The notes under the pieces: model-generated
Told to the model about the DNA's origin: nothing
Database searches by the model: none
Seen by the model: the letters and a program-made list of their open reading frames with translations, nothing else
NCBI GenBank assembly: GCA_963835215.1
Contig: CAWIES010000002.1
Location: 186,001 to 250,000, forward strand
Reading direction: 5' to 3'
DNA from: Roseiarcus sp963835215
Lineage (GTDB): Bacteria > Pseudomonadota > Alphaproteobacteria > Rhizobiales > Beijerinckiaceae
DNA: 64,000 bases
Part shown: piece by piece, positions 55,102-64,000 of the stretch
How positions within the stretch are numbered: the stretch's first letter is position 1
Layout of the letters: each line of letters begins with the position of its first letter
Translations under genes and position numbers: made by a program

Positions 55102-55779
55102 TCACCCCAATTTCGCGTTGAAGAACTCAAGCGTGCGTGAGCGCGCGAGCGTTGCGCTGGGCGCGTCGTAGGCGGCGTTGCCGAAGCGATTGAAGGCGTG
55201 GCCGCCGGTCGGATAGGTGTGCACCGGAACGTCGGGATGCGCAGCGGCGAGTGCGCGCACGCCATCGACCGGGATGTGCCCGTCCTTCTCGCCGAAATGC
55301 AGCATCGTGGGTGCGCGCGGCTTGAGCGTGTTCAGCCCAAGGATTCCGCCGCCGTAGTAGCCGACCGCCGCAGCGACGCCCTCGAGGTTGGCGGACGCGA
55401 GCCAGGTGAGCGTGCCGCCCAGGCAATAGCCGACGACGCCGACCTTGCCCCCAACCTTGGCCGCCTCAACGGCGGCGGCAATGTCGAGCATCATCGCCTC
55501 GCGAGGGATCTTCCCAGCCAGCGCCATGCCGCGCGCCATGGTGTCCGGGTTGACCTCCGCATCGAAATTCGGCTCGCCGCGATCGAAGATCGCCGGGGCG
55601 ATCGCAAGGTAGCCGTCGGCGGCGAAGCCATCGGCGACCCAGCGGATGTGGGCGTTGACGCCGAAAATCTCCTGCACGACCACCAGCGCGCCGCGCGGTT
55701 TGCCTTGCGGCTCGGCGCGCCAGGCGCCGAACTCAAACCCGTCGCTCGCCTTCAACCTGATCCACTGGCCCATGCTCAA
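55102..55779 (-). CDS. Dienelactone hydrolase family protein
   Basis: A 225-residue alpha/beta hydrolase. 'LVVVQEIFGVNAHIRWVADG' forms the first strands and helix; the nucleophile Cys is in 'VVGYCLGGTLTW'; the Asp in 'FGEKDGHIPVDGV' and the His in 'GGHAFNRF' complete the triad. The Cys nucleophile and the acidic E-I-F-G motif are typical of carboxymethylenebutenolidase-type enzymes that open dienelactones in aromatic catabolism, but many relatives have other substrates. Converges on purC. A second ATG six bases into the gene is an alternative start. Confidence 0.88.
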   Translation of the reverse strand: MSMGQWIRLKASDGFEFGAWRAEPQGKPRGALVVVQEIFGVNAHIRWVADGFAADGYLAIAPAIFDRGEPNFDAEVNPDTMARGMALAGKIPREAMMLDIAAAVEAAKVGGKVGVVGYCLGGTLTWLASANLEGVAAAVGYYGGGILGLNTLKPRAPTMLHFGEKDGHIPVDGVRALAAAHPDVPVHTYPTGGHAFNRFGNAAYDAPSATLARSRTLEFFNAKLG

Positions 55780-55806
55780 CGCTCCTTCTCTTGCGAATCT
55801 CGTTTG

Positions 55807-56739
55807 CTATTGCGGATTTCGTTTTGCGCGCTGGGCGATCGCGATGCCGCCCACGACCAGTGCCAATGCGACAATATGGTAGGAGGCGAAGGGTTCGCCG
55901 AGCAAGGCGACCGCCATCAGCGCGCCGAAGACAGGAACCAGATTGACGAACACGCCCGCGCGACCCGGCCCGATCAGCTCGACCCCGCGAATGTAGAAGA
56001 GCTGCCCGGCGAAGGCCGGTCCGAGCGCGGCCGCAAGCAGCAGCAACAAGCCGACTGCGCCCGGCTGGATGAAGTCGCCTGCGGCCACCTCGATGGCGAA
56101 TAGCGGAATCGACGTGAGAAAGGCAGCGAGCGCCATCCCGGCCAGGAAGCCAAGGCCGGTGACGCGCGGCCGAGCGCGCAACGCGAGCGTGTAGCCGGCG
56201 TAGAGAAAGCAGGCGGCGAGCACCATCAGGTCGCCGGAATTGAAGGCGAGCGTCGCGAGTCGCGACCATTGCCCTTGTGCCGCGATCGTCGTCACCCCGA
56301 CCATGGTGGCGAAAACGCCGAGCGCCTGCATCGCGGCGACCTTTTCGCCAAAGCCGAAGCGCGCCGCGATCAGCACGAACGCTGGAATGGCGCCTTGAAT
56401 GATCGACAGGTTGATCGCGCCCGTGCGATGGGCGGCGGCATAGTAGAGCGCGTTGAATCCGGTGAAGCCGAGCGCGCCCATCGCCGCCACGTAGCGCCAG
56501 TGCGGGCGCAGAACGGCGAAATCGGCGCGCAGCGTCTTGCGCGCGGCGAAAAGAATCGGCCCGATCGCGAAGGCCCAGCGCCCAAAGGTGAGCGACATCG
56601 GCGCGATCTCGCCGACCGCCAGGCGGCCGACGATCGCGTTGCCGGCCCAGATCAGCGCGGTCAGCGTCAGCATCAGGATCGGACTGTCCCAGGCGGCGCG
56701 CAACGGGCGCGCCCAGGGAGATATCGACAGATCGGTCAA
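55807..56739 (-). CDS. EamA/DMT-superfamily exporter
   Basis: A ten-helix inner-membrane transporter of about 310 residues with two EamA repeats: 'LTALIWAGNAIVGRLAVGEI' at the start of the first and 'ACFLYAGYTLALRARPR' at the start of the second, ending 'IVALALVVGGIAIAQRAKRN'. Members export amino acids or metabolites. The frame is open to 56871, but the residues before 'LTDLSISPWARPLRAAWDSP' do not look coding, so TTG 56739 is taken as start; this is uncertain by some tens of residues. Confidence 0.82.
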   Translation of the reverse strand: MTDLSISPWARPLRAAWDSPILMLTLTALIWAGNAIVGRLAVGEIAPMSLTFGRWAFAIGPILFAARKTLRADFAVLRPHWRYVAAMGALGFTGFNALYYAAAHRTGAINLSIIQGAIPAFVLIAARFGFGEKVAAMQALGVFATMVGVTTIAAQGQWSRLATLAFNSGDLMVLAACFLYAGYTLALRARPRVTGLGFLAGMALAAFLTSIPLFAIEVAAGDFIQPGAVGLLLLLAAALGPAFAGQLFYIRGVELIGPGRAGVFVNLVPVFGALMAVALLGEPFASYHIVALALVVGGIAIAQRAKRNPQ

Positions 56740-56867
56740 AGGGCGTCGCCTCGCGCCCTGTTGCGCAACGCGCGGCGAGGCGGCGTCGGCGTTCTCAGAG
56801 CCTAAGCCGCAATACGGCGCCGGGCCAACGATGGCAACGGCCGCCCGTTCAACACGGCGCGATGGCG

Positions 56868-56903
56868 ACAAAACGAAAACGGCGCCGGAACTTGCCGGCG
56901 CCG
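56868..56903 (-). terminator. Rho-independent terminator of the porin gene
   Basis: On the minus strand the stem cggcgccgg/ccggcgccg with a six-base loop is followed by 'ttttcgtttt'. It starts about 30 bases after the stop of the outer-membrane protein gene. Confidence 0.82.
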
Positions 56904-56933
56904 CCCGAAATTTTTAGCCTTGCGAGAAGGCGA

Positions 56934-57840
56934 TCAGTATTTGCGAACCAACGGAGCCGGGGCGGGGGGCGCCTCGGTGTCGATCATCCAGCGCAGACCG
57001 ATGCGCAAGTCGTTGGAGGCGAGTTGGTTCTGGGAATAGACGGTGTAGCTCTGGCACGAGAAGCCGCCGCCGCCGCCGGTGCCGTTCAAGCAGTGCGCCG
57101 CGCCCGAAGTGAACTTGCCGTAGTCGAGGTAGCGATAGCCGACATCGAGCTTGAGGTTCTGTGTGACGTCAAAGCTCAGGCCGGCCATCAATCCCCAGGC
57201 GAAGTTCCACTTGCCGGCGTCGCTGAGATAGCCGCCGACCGGCGAGAGATTGCCGTTGCTGAAGGCAAAGCCAGTGTCGGTCATGCCGGACAGCTTGTTG
57301 TAGGCGAAGCCCGCGCCCGCGCCGACATAAGGCGTGACGCCATACCAAGTGCCAAGGTCGGCATAGCCGTTGAACATCGTGACGTAGGAAGCGAGATTGG
57401 CGCGATAGAAGTCCGCGTATTGCTGCGTGGACGTATTGGGGACGACGACGTTGGGCTCGTTGAGCACTTCCAATGTCTGAAAGCTGCTGCCGCCGCGGAA
57501 TTCTTCGGTGATGTCGCCGCGGAACCAGGTGTTGAACTGGTAGCCGACGCCGAAGTCGAAGATGCCGGACGCGGAGATCGTCGGGTTGAAGAATGTGTTG
57601 GTCGCGGCGCCGTCGCAACGTGGCGGAAGCCAGCGGATTGGGCGAGACCGCCATGCTCGGCGTCGTCGCATTCAGGCCAAGGCCGACGTCCCCGCGCAGA
57701 TACCAGCCGTTGAATTCCATCGGCGGCGGCGGCATCGGCTCGAGTGCGGGCGGAGGCGGCAGAAGATCGGCGGCGGCGACAACGCGCGTAAGTGCGAGCA
57801 GGGCGCCGCCCGCAAGAATGAGGGCCTTGAACTTGGCCAT
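56934..57840 (-). CDS. Omp25/Omp31-type outer-membrane beta-barrel protein (frame broken near 57617)
   Basis: Joined across one break, a 301-residue outer-membrane protein. Signal peptide 'ALILAGGALLALTRVVAAAD' is followed by a Pro-rich linker and the first strand 'FNGWYLRGDVGLGLNA'. After the doubled base at 57617-57618 the barrel continues: 'GIFDFGVGYQFNTWFRGDIT', 'YVTMFNGYADLGTWYGVTPY', 'VGAGAGFAYNKLSG', 'NLKLDVGYRYLDYGKFTSGA' and 'NDLRIGLRWMID', a surface-antigen-type eight-stranded barrel common in Hyphomicrobiales. The leader (57841-57965) is AT-rich with several 'ttaacc' words. Confidence 0.85.
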
Positions 57841-58018
57841 GACGAAACCCCTTCGTTCGACGCGCGCCAACAAACGCCGCGCTTCTGATCGAAGAGAAAA
57901 TTCGCATGAAGAGTTTAATGTAGACTTAACCCTAACAATTCACCTTAACCGAAGGTTACCAACGTCTTCCCTCAGTGTTTAGCAGCGCAGCGGCCCGCAT
58001 TGACGCTGCGAGGGACGC

Positions 58019-58741
58019 TCACACGCCCGGCGCGCCGTTGAGGCTCGCGAGCGAGACGCGCTGGCGCCCGGCGGCGTCGAAATTCTCCGGCGCAAGCCAG
58101 CGCTCGAAGGCGACGCGACGCTGCGGCCATTCCGAATCGAGCATCGAGAACCAGGCGGTGTCGCGGTTGCGGCCCTTGACGATCATGTGCTGACGGAAGA
58201 CGCCCTCGAAGGTGAAGCCGAGACGCAGCGCCGCGCGCCGCGAGGGCGCGTTAAGCGCGTTGCATTTCCATTCGTAGCGGCGGTAGCCGAGCGTATCGAA
58301 CACGTATGCGGCAAAAAGATATTGCGCTTCGGTCGCCCCGATCGTGCGCTGCAGCGCCGGCGTATAGAGGATGCCGCCGACCTCGATGACGCGATGCGCC
58401 GGCTCGATGCGCATAAGGCTCTGAAAGCCAACCGGCAAGCCGCTGGCGTTGTCGATGATTGCGAAGAACAGCGGGTCTTCCGACTTGGCGCGCGCGGCGA
58501 GTACGGTCTTGAACGCCGCGAGATCGGCGTAGGGGCCATCGAACAGATAGCTCCACAGTCGATCGTTGTCGCCCCCATTGGCCGCGGCGAACAAAGCGTT
58601 CGCGTGCCGCTCGGCGTCGAGTGGGACCAGCGTCACGTGCTGGCCTGCCAGCGTCACCCGCTGCGGACGCTCGGCAGGGCGCGGATCGACCGGCGCGCCG
58701 ATCGGCTGTGCGGCGGTCGCACTCCCGCTGGGGTTGGCCAT
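58019..58741 (-). CDS. GNAT-family N-acetyltransferase (RimJ/RimL type)
   Basis: A 240-residue acetyltransferase. After a 30-residue leader come 'VTLAGQHVTLVPLDAERHAN', 'FFAIIDNASGLPVGFQSLMR', 'RVIEVGGILYTPALQRTIGA' and 'YRRYEWKCNALNAPSRRAAL' (acetyl-CoA loop with the R/Q-x-x-G/A region) and 'LGFTFEGVFRQHMIVKGRNR'. This is the RimJ/RimL branch that modifies protein N termini or small molecules; the substrate is unknown. The 44-base gap to the dehydratase gene upstream suggests co-transcription. Confidence 0.87.
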   Translation of the reverse strand: MANPSGSATAAQPIGAPVDPRPAERPQRVTLAGQHVTLVPLDAERHANALFAAANGGDNDRLWSYLFDGPYADLAAFKTVLAARAKSEDPLFFAIIDNASGLPVGFQSLMRIEPAHRVIEVGGILYTPALQRTIGATEAQYLFAAYVFDTLGYRRYEWKCNALNAPSRRAALRLGFTFEGVFRQHMIVKGRNRDTAWFSMLDSEWPQRRVAFERWLAPENFDAAGRQRVSLASLNGAPGV

Positions 58742-58785
58742 CCCGTTTCCCTTTGCTGCGGCGAGCGATGTCAGTGCGAAGCGCG

Positions 58786-60619
58786 TCAGTGATTGTGACG
58801 CGGCGTGCCCATCGTCTGAGCGAGCCGCTGATAACCGACTGCCGGCTTGAGCACCATGCCTTCGTCGAACTGGGCGACCATATCGCGCTGGATTTGCTGC
58901 CAGGGCGTCTGGCTCTTGGGATAGGCAAAGCCGCCGCGCTGTTCGAGTTCGGCGCGCCTGATCGGCGAGCTCCGCCTCGGAGATCAGGATGTTGGCGGCG
59001 TGCTTGCCAAGATCGATGCGCACCCGGTCGCCCGTGCGCAGCAGCGCCAGGCCGCCGCCCGCCGCCGCCTCCGGCGAAGCGTTGAGGATCGAGGGGGAGC
59101 CCGACGTGCCCGATTGCCGGCCGTCGCCGATACAAGGCAGCGCGTGGACCCCCTGTTTGATCAGCGCCGCCGGCGGCTGCATGTTCACCACTTCCGCGCC
59201 GCCGGGATAGCCGATCGGCCCCGTGCCGCGGATGAACAGCATGCAGTTCGCGTCGATCGCCAGCGCCGGATCTTCGATCCGGGCGTGGTAATCCTCCGGC
59301 CCCTCGAACACGATCGCCCGACCTTCGAACGCGTCGGGGTCTTTCGGGTTGGAGAGATAGCGGCGGCGAAACTCTGCATCGATAACGCTGGTCTTCATGA
59401 TCGCGTTGTCGAAGAGATTGCCGCGCAGGACAATGAAGCCCGCCTCGCGCTTCATCGGCGCGTCGATCGGGAAGATCACGTCGGCGTCGCCCGATTGCGT
59501 CCCCTTGCAATTCTCGCCGATCGAGCGGCCATTGACGGTCAGCGCGCCCTCGTGAATGAGCCCGCGCTTGGTCAACTCGTTGACCACTGCCGGCACGCCG
59601 CCGGCGCGGTGGAACTCTTCGCCAAGATAGTGACCGGCCGGCTGCATGTTGACGAGCAGCGGCACGCGGTAGCCGACGCGCTCCCAATCGTCGATCGCTA
59701 GCGAGACGCCGATGTGGCGGGCGATCGCATTGAGATGGATCGGCGCGTTGGTCGAGCCGCCGATCGCGCTATTGACGACAATGGCGTTCTCGAACGCCTC
59801 GCGGGTGAGAATGTCGGACGGCTTCAAGTCCTCGTGGACCATTTCGACGATGCGCTGGCCGGTGCGATAGGCGATCTGTCCGCGCTCGCGATGAGGAGCG
59901 GGAATCGCCGCGCAGCCCGGCAGGCTCATGCCTAGCGCCTCGGCGAGCGCGTTCATCGTCGAAGCGGTGCCCATCGTGTTGCAATGACCGATCGAGGGCG
60001 CCGAATCGGTGACGATCGCCATGAACTCCTTGTAGTCGATCTTGCCCTCGGCGAGCTCCTGGCGCGCCTGCCAGACGATCGTGCCGGAGCCGACGCGTTC
60101 GCCGTTGCGCCAGCCGTTGTTCATCGGGCCGCCCGAGAGCACGATAGCGGGGATGTTGACGGTCGCGGCCGCCATCAGACAGGCGGGCGTCGTCTTGTCG
60201 CAGCCGGTGGTCATCACCACGCCGTCGATGAAATAGCCCATCAGGATTTCGACCAGCCCGAGATAGGCGAGGTTGCGGTCGAGCGTGGCGGTCGGTCGCC
60301 GGCCAGTTTCCTGGATCGGATGGACAGGGAACTCGAACGGGACGCCGCCCGCCTCGATGATGCCGGCGCGCACCCGCGTGGCGAGTTCGAGATGGTGGCG
60401 GTTGCACGGCGACAGGTCCGAGCCGGTCTGGGCGATGCCGATGATCGGCTTGCCGGACGTCAGCTCTTCGGGCGTAAGGCCAAAATTGAGGTAGCGCTCG
60501 ATATAGAGCGCCGTCATCCCAGGATTTTCGGGATTGTCGAACCACTGCGTCGAGCGTAGCCGGCGCTTCGCCTGGTTGGCGCCATTGACTGGCGCCTTCG
60601 CCGCCTCCTTGTCGCTCAT
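58786..60619 (-). CDS. IlvD/Edd-family dehydratase, probably a sugar-acid dehydratase (frame broken near 58957)
   Basis: Joined across one break, a 610-residue Fe-S dehydratase. 'STQWFDNPENPGMTALYIER' near the start, the Cys ligands in 'SDLSPCNRH', 'TTGCDKTTPACLM' and 'SIGHCNTMGTASTM', and 'ALPCIGDGRQSGTSGSPSIL' are present. The length and the N-terminal F-x-N-P-x-x-P-G-M-T-A-L-Y motif place it with L-arabinonate, D-xylonate and related sugar-acid dehydratases rather than with biosynthetic IlvD (about 560-575). A doubled base at 58957 shifts the last 57 residues; the corrected tail reads 'RAELEQRGGFAYPKSQTPWQ' and ends at 58786. Start ATG 60619 has 'gaggaa' upstream. Confidence 0.87.
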
Positions 60620-60756
60620 TCTGCCGTTCCTCGCCGCGCCTCCCCGGGCCATTGGCAGACCCCTGCCGGCACTATGAGGCTATTTGTATGGTAAATCAAT
60701 GAATCGGGCCCGCAGCTTCATGCCGCGCGCCCGCCGTGCTATGCGGGCGACCCTAC

Positions 60757-60833
60757 GCGCCCGTAGCTCAACTGGATAGAGTATCGGTCTTCGAAACCGA
60801 GGGTTGGGAGTTCAAACCTCTCCGGGCGCGCCA
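60757..60833 (+). tRNA. tRNA-Arg (anticodon TCG)
   Basis: A 77-base cloverleaf: acceptor GCGCCCG pairs with CGGGCGC, D-arm 'gctcaactggatagagt', anticodon stem tcggt/accga with loop CTTCGAA (anticodon TCG, reading CGA), T-arm 'gggagttcaaacctctc', discriminator G and an encoded CCA. All invariant positions look normal. Confidence 0.95.
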
Positions 60834-60958
60834 ACCAGTTTGATCCCGCCAAGTTCGGGCGATCCGACCGAGCTTGCGACAGGCCTGCCGCCTTGACTTC
60901 GCGGGCTCTTGTCGCCAGTTTCGCCGCCCTCGCCCGGCGGGCGCCGTAGCAAGGTCTC

Positions 60959-61913
60959 ATGCGCTCCTATTTGAGTTTTGAAACGCCGGTCGCCGATATC
61001 GACGCGCGCGTGGACGAATTGCGCGCCATGGCGGCCAAGGGCGAATTCGGCGGCGCTCAACGAAGAGATCGCCAAGCTCGAGGCTAAATCCGCCAAGACC
61101 CTCGCCGAGATCTACGCAGCCCTGACCCCCTGGCAGAAGACGCAGGTCGCCCGCGTGCAGGGGCGCCCGCATTTCAACGATTACGTCAAAGGGCTGATCG
61201 AGGACTTCACCCCGCTCGCCGGCGATCGCAAGTTCGGCGAGGACGCGGCGATCGTCGGCGGTCTTGGCCGCTTTCGCGGCAGCGCGATCTGCCTGATCGG
61301 CCACGAGAAGGGCGACGACACGCAGAGCCGCCTCAAGCACAATTTCGGCATGGCGCGCCCCGAGGGCTATCGCAAGGCGGCGCGGCTGATGGAGCTCGCC
61401 GACCGCTTCGACCTGCCCGTCGTCTCGCTGGTCGACACCGCCGGCGCGTGGCCCGGGATCGACGCCGAGGAACGTGGCCAGGCCGAGGCGATCGCCAGGG
61501 CGACGGACGTCACCTTGTCGCTCGGCACCCCCAACGTCGCGGTGGTCGTCGGCGAGGGCGGCTCGGGCGGCGCGCTGGCGATCGCCGCCTGCAACAAGGT
61601 GCTGATGCTCGAACACTCCATTTATACCGTCGCTTCGCCCGAGGCCGCCGCCTCGATCCTGTGGCGCGATTCCTCGCGCGCTCAGGACGCGGCGACCAGC
61701 ATGAAGATCACCGCCCAGGACCTCTTAAAGTTCGGCATCATCGACGGCATCGTGCCCGAGCCGGTCGGAGGCGCCCATCGCGACCCGCAAGAAGCGATCA
61801 CCGAGGTCGGACGCGCCGTCTCCGGCGCCCTCGACCAACTCGGCAATCTCTCGCGCGAGGCTCTGCGCGACGCGCGGGCGGCAAAATTCCTCGCCATCGG
61901 CCGCAAGGCCTGA
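60959..61913 (+). CDS. accA: Acetyl-CoA carboxylase carboxyltransferase subunit alpha (frame broken near 61047)
   Basis: Joined across one break, a 317-residue subunit that, with AccD, transfers CO2 from biotin to acetyl-CoA in fatty-acid synthesis. Start 'MRSYLSFETPVADIDARVDE' is the normal AccA N terminus; the frame shifts at 'AAKGEF' through a doubled G at 61047-61048 and continues 'AALNEEIAKLEAKSAKTLAE'. Then 'FNDYVKGLIEDFTPLAGDRK', 'LVDTAGAWPGIDAEERGQAE', 'VVVGEGGSGGALAIAACNKV' and 'SPEAAASILWRDSSRAQDAA' follow without gaps. Confidence 0.93.
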
Positions 61914-62017
61914 ACTCGCTCTCGGGCGGTTAAGGCATTGGAAAGGTTGAGGGAGCTTAATCTTTGGGTGGACATTTTGCGGTTGAACGGCTAAGCCGTT
62001 CCAACCATTGAGGAACG

Positions 62018-63196
62018 ATGACGTTGGACGATTGGCGTAAGCGATTGTTCGCGGTTGGCCTCGCCATTTCGGCGGCGACGCTCGCCGCTGGATGTGAGGA
62101 TGCGCTCGACCCGGACAATTCCGGCCGGTCGCTGACCCCGATCCCGAACGAGACCCTGACCAAGATGGACACGCTCGGCACGTCGGCCTCGGCGCCGATG
62201 CTGATCCGCACCTATAAGCAGGAAGCCGAGTTCGAAATCTGGAAGATGAAGTCGGACGGTCAGTACGCGCTGCTGAAGACCTATCCGATGTGCCGCTGGT
62301 CGGGCCAGCTCGGCCCCAAGACGGTCGAGGGCGACCATCAGGTGCCCGAGGGCTTCTACACGATCACGCCTGCGCAGATGAACCCCAACTCGCACTACTA
62401 CCTCTCCTTCAACGTCGGCTATCCCAACGCCTACGATCGCGCGCTCGGACGCACTGGCGGCGCGATCATGGTCCACGGCATGTGCTCGTCGGCCGGTTGC
62501 TTCTCGATGACCGACGCGCAGATCGCCGAGATCTACGCGATCGCCCGCGAGGCGTTCAACGGCGGGCAGGCGGCAATTCAGATGCAGTCCTTCCCGTTCC
62601 GCATGAGTGCCGAAAACCTCGCCAAACACCGGCTCGATCCCAACATCGCCTTCTGGAAAGAGATCAAAAACGGCGCCGACCATTTCGAGGTGACGAAGGC
62701 GGAGCCCGAAGTGCTGGTGTGCGCCAAGCACTACGTCTTCGGCGCCCATTCCGACAAAGACGTCGACGCGAGCGCGCCCTGCCCGGCCGACTTGCAGCGC
62801 GACGATCAGGTCGAGGCCTCGGTCGCCGAGAAGGAAACTGAGGACGACAAGGCGGTGGCTTCGCTCGTCGCCAAAGGCGTCAAGCCGGTGCGCATCGTCT
62901 ATCAGGACGGCGGCCAGAACGCCGCCTTCGCCGGCAAGGACGAAGACGCCAGCGCGCCGGAAGCGCTCGCCGCCGGCCCGACCGAGATCATCCTCGACAA
63001 TTCCGGCAAGCCGCTCCCCCCCGCCAAGGTCGTCGCCGCCGCTCCGCCCGCGCCGGTCGCCGCGCCCGCTGCTGTCGCTGCGCCCGCCCCTGCTGCGACG
63101 CCTGTCGCCGCGCCGCTCGGCTTTCTCGGCGGCGCGAAGTCGTTCTTCGGCTTGGGCGGCGCGGCGGCCGCCCCGCAGACGTCCGCCACCAACTAG
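62018..63196 (+). CDS. L,D-transpeptidase-like (YkuD/YafK-type) lipoprotein
   Basis: A 392-residue exported protein. The lipobox 'LAAGC' at residues 22-26 predicts lipid anchoring at Cys26. The catalytic region 'IMVHGMCSSAGCFSMTD' (residues 151-167) has the H-x(5-6)-S-x-G-C motif of YkuD-fold L,D-transpeptidases of the YafK branch, which cross-link peptidoglycan or detach proteins from it. After residue 280 the protein becomes low-complexity, with an Ala/Pro/Val-rich stretch (about 325-370) that may span the cell wall. Ends at TAG 63196, sharing the bases ctag with the stop of the convergent tdh gene. Confidence 0.85.
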   Translation: MTLDDWRKRLFAVGLAISAATLAAGCEDALDPDNSGRSLTPIPNETLTKMDTLGTSASAPMLIRTYKQEAEFEIWKMKSDGQYALLKTYPMCRWSGQLGPKTVEGDHQVPEGFYTITPAQMNPNSHYYLSFNVGYPNAYDRALGRTGGAIMVHGMCSSAGCFSMTDAQIAEIYAIAREAFNGGQAAIQMQSFPFRMSAENLAKHRLDPNIAFWKEIKNGADHFEVTKAEPEVLVCAKHYVFGAHSDKDVDASAPCPADLQRDDQVEASVAEKETEDDKAVASLVAKGVKPVRIVYQDGGQNAAFAGKDEDASAPEALAAGPTEIILDNSGKPLPPAKVVAAAPPAPVAAPAAVAAPAPAATPVAAPLGFLGGAKSFFGLGGAAAAPQTSATN

Positions 63197-64000
63197 CCGA
63201 CGCCCGACCAGTCGAGCACGATCTTGCCGCAGTCGCCGCGGCGCATCGTCTCGAAGCCGGCGAGAAAGTCGCTCGCCGGCAAGCGGTGGGTGATCACCTT
63301 GCGCACGTCGAGGCCGCTCTGCAGCATGGCGATCATTTTGTGCCAGGTCTCGAACATCTCGCGCCCGTAGACGCCCTTGATCGTGAGCTGCTTGAAGATC
63401 ACCTTGTTCCAGTCGACCAGTGTCGGCTTTGACGGTAGGCCGAGCAGCGCCAGCCGACCGCCGGGCAGAACCGCATCGAAGAGTTGATCGAAGGCGGCGG
63501 GCGCGCCGCTCATCTCCAGGCCGATGTCGAAACCCTCGCTCATCTTCAGGCGGCTCATCACCGCGCGCAGATCCTGCTGCGACACGTCGACCGGGACGAC
63601 GTCGGCGACTTCAGCGGCGAGCGCAAGGCGGCGCGGATTGATATCGGTGATCACGACGTGGCGAGCGCCGACGTGGCGCGCCACCGCCGCCGCCATGATG
63701 CCGATCGGTCCTGCCCCAGTGACCAGCACATCCTCGCCAACGAGATCGAAGCTGAGCGCGGTATGAACGGCGTTGCCGAGCGGATCGAGGATCGCACCGA
63801 GTTCGTCGTCGACTGCGTCGGGCAGCGGCACGATGTTGAAAGCGGGCACCCGAACGAACTCGGCAAAGGCGCCGGGAATGTTGACGCCGATGCCGCGCGT
63901 CTCGGGATCGAGATGATAGCGCCCGCCGCGGGAGGCGCGGCTCTTCATGCCGATGACGTGGCCTTCGCCGGAAACGCGCTGTCCGAGCGCAAGGCTGCGG
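63193..64000 (-). CDS. tdh: L-threonine 3-dehydrogenase (gene continues past the window end)
   Basis: The C-terminal 268 residues of a medium-chain zinc-type alcohol dehydrogenase; the frame is open to base 64000. 'ILDPLGNAVHTALSFDLVGE' and the Rossmann motif 'VLVTGAGPIGIMAAAVARHV' identify Tdh, which oxidises L-threonine to 2-amino-3-ketobutyrate. 'TIKGVYGREMFETWHKMIAM' is the Tdh C-terminal mark. In place of the structural-zinc loop with four cysteines, the sequence reads 'GMKSRASRGGRYHLDPETRG', with no cysteine at all. The first ATG inside the window (63948) is internal. Confidence 0.9.
   Translation of the reverse strand, partial: RSLALGQRVSGEGHVIGMKSRASRGGRYHLDPETRGIGVNIPGAFAEFVRVPAFNIVPLPDAVDDELGAILDPLGNAVHTALSFDLVGEDVLVTGAGPIGIMAAAVARHVGARHVVITDINPRRLALAAEVADVVPVDVSQQDLRAVMSRLKMSEGFDIGLEMSGAPAAFDQLFDAVLPGGRLALLGLPSKPTLVDWNKVIFKQLTIKGVYGREMFETWHKMIAMLQSGLDVRKVITHRLPASDFLAGFETMRRGDCGKIVLDWSGVG

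Noticed and set aside
55070..55102. Hairpin between purC and the dienelactone hydrolase gene as terminator
   Set aside because: A GC-rich stem is possible but no T-tract follows on either strand, so I did not list it.

Overview
The window is a 64 kb stretch of chromosome from a GC-rich alphaproteobacterium, most likely of the Hyphomicrobiales (Rhizobiales). The evidence is the codon bias (G or C in nearly every third position), aconitase acnA divergent from the ccmABCDG cytochrome c maturation genes, an initiation factor 3 gene that appears to start at ATT in the rhizobial context I-R-R-P, and two matches to the CtrA motif TTAA-N7-TTAA. No rRNA, prophage or transposase gene was found. One tRNA gene, tRNA-Arg(TCG), is present.

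Layout. 0-3.7 kb: end of a UvrD-type helicase, mogA and a SulP transporter in one minus operon, and a small membrane protein. 3.9-14.8 kb: an exopolysaccharide cluster with three glycosyltransferases, a GINT1_N-like sugar enzyme fused by overlap to a GH10 xylanase, a Wzc/GumC-like co-polymerase, a polymerase and a flippase. 14.7-26.4 kb: apaG, the ccm genes split by a GAF-PAS-PAS-GGDEF-EAL gene, acnA, and a second, membrane-bound GGDEF-EAL protein. 26.6-35 kb: housekeeping genes ubiE, ubiB, coaBC, dut, an Rrf2 regulator with cysK, an AGE-family epimerase and hemW. 35-39.8 kb: an accessory segment with repeat arrays, a long unknown membrane protein, two near-identical palindromic elements of about 145 bp, and between these a distinctly AT-rich two-gene module of unknown function. 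40-49.4 kb: infC, a fosmidomycin-resistance-type MFS transporter, a TetR-RND efflux operon with a 44 bp perfect inverted-repeat operator, and a second MFS transporter bracketed by direct repeats. 49.5-64 kb: a putative CtrA-controlled small protein, uxuA, a YIP1 protein, yjcH-actP, purC, a dienelactone hydrolase, an EamA exporter, an Omp25/31-type porin, a GNAT, a sugar-acid dehydratase, tRNA-Arg, accA, a YkuD-type lipoprotein and tdh (cut by the window end).

A striking property of this sequence is that at least thirteen otherwise well conserved genes (wzc-like, an EAL protein, ubiE, AGE epimerase, hemW, infC, uxuA, actP, omp, ilvD-type, accA and the two long unknown minus-strand genes at 35-38 kb) are broken into consecutive reading frames. 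In each case the frames join into a full-length protein if single duplicated bases are removed. About 28 of the steps can only be +1 (or -2) changes, and none requires a lone deletion. Neighbours such as coaBC, dut, cysK and acnA are intact. This looks like locally poor consensus sequence rather than gene decay. Gene boundaries below are those of the reconstructed full-length genes, with the frame breaks stated.

Functionally the window combines envelope and polysaccharide biology, c-di-GMP signalling, efflux, and scattered sugar and acetate catabolism (xylanase, AGE epimerase, mannonate dehydratase, sugar-acid dehydratase, acetate permease). The least explained parts are the AT-rich module at 37.6-39.0 kb, the palindromic elements around it, and the repeat element inserted in frame into ccmA.
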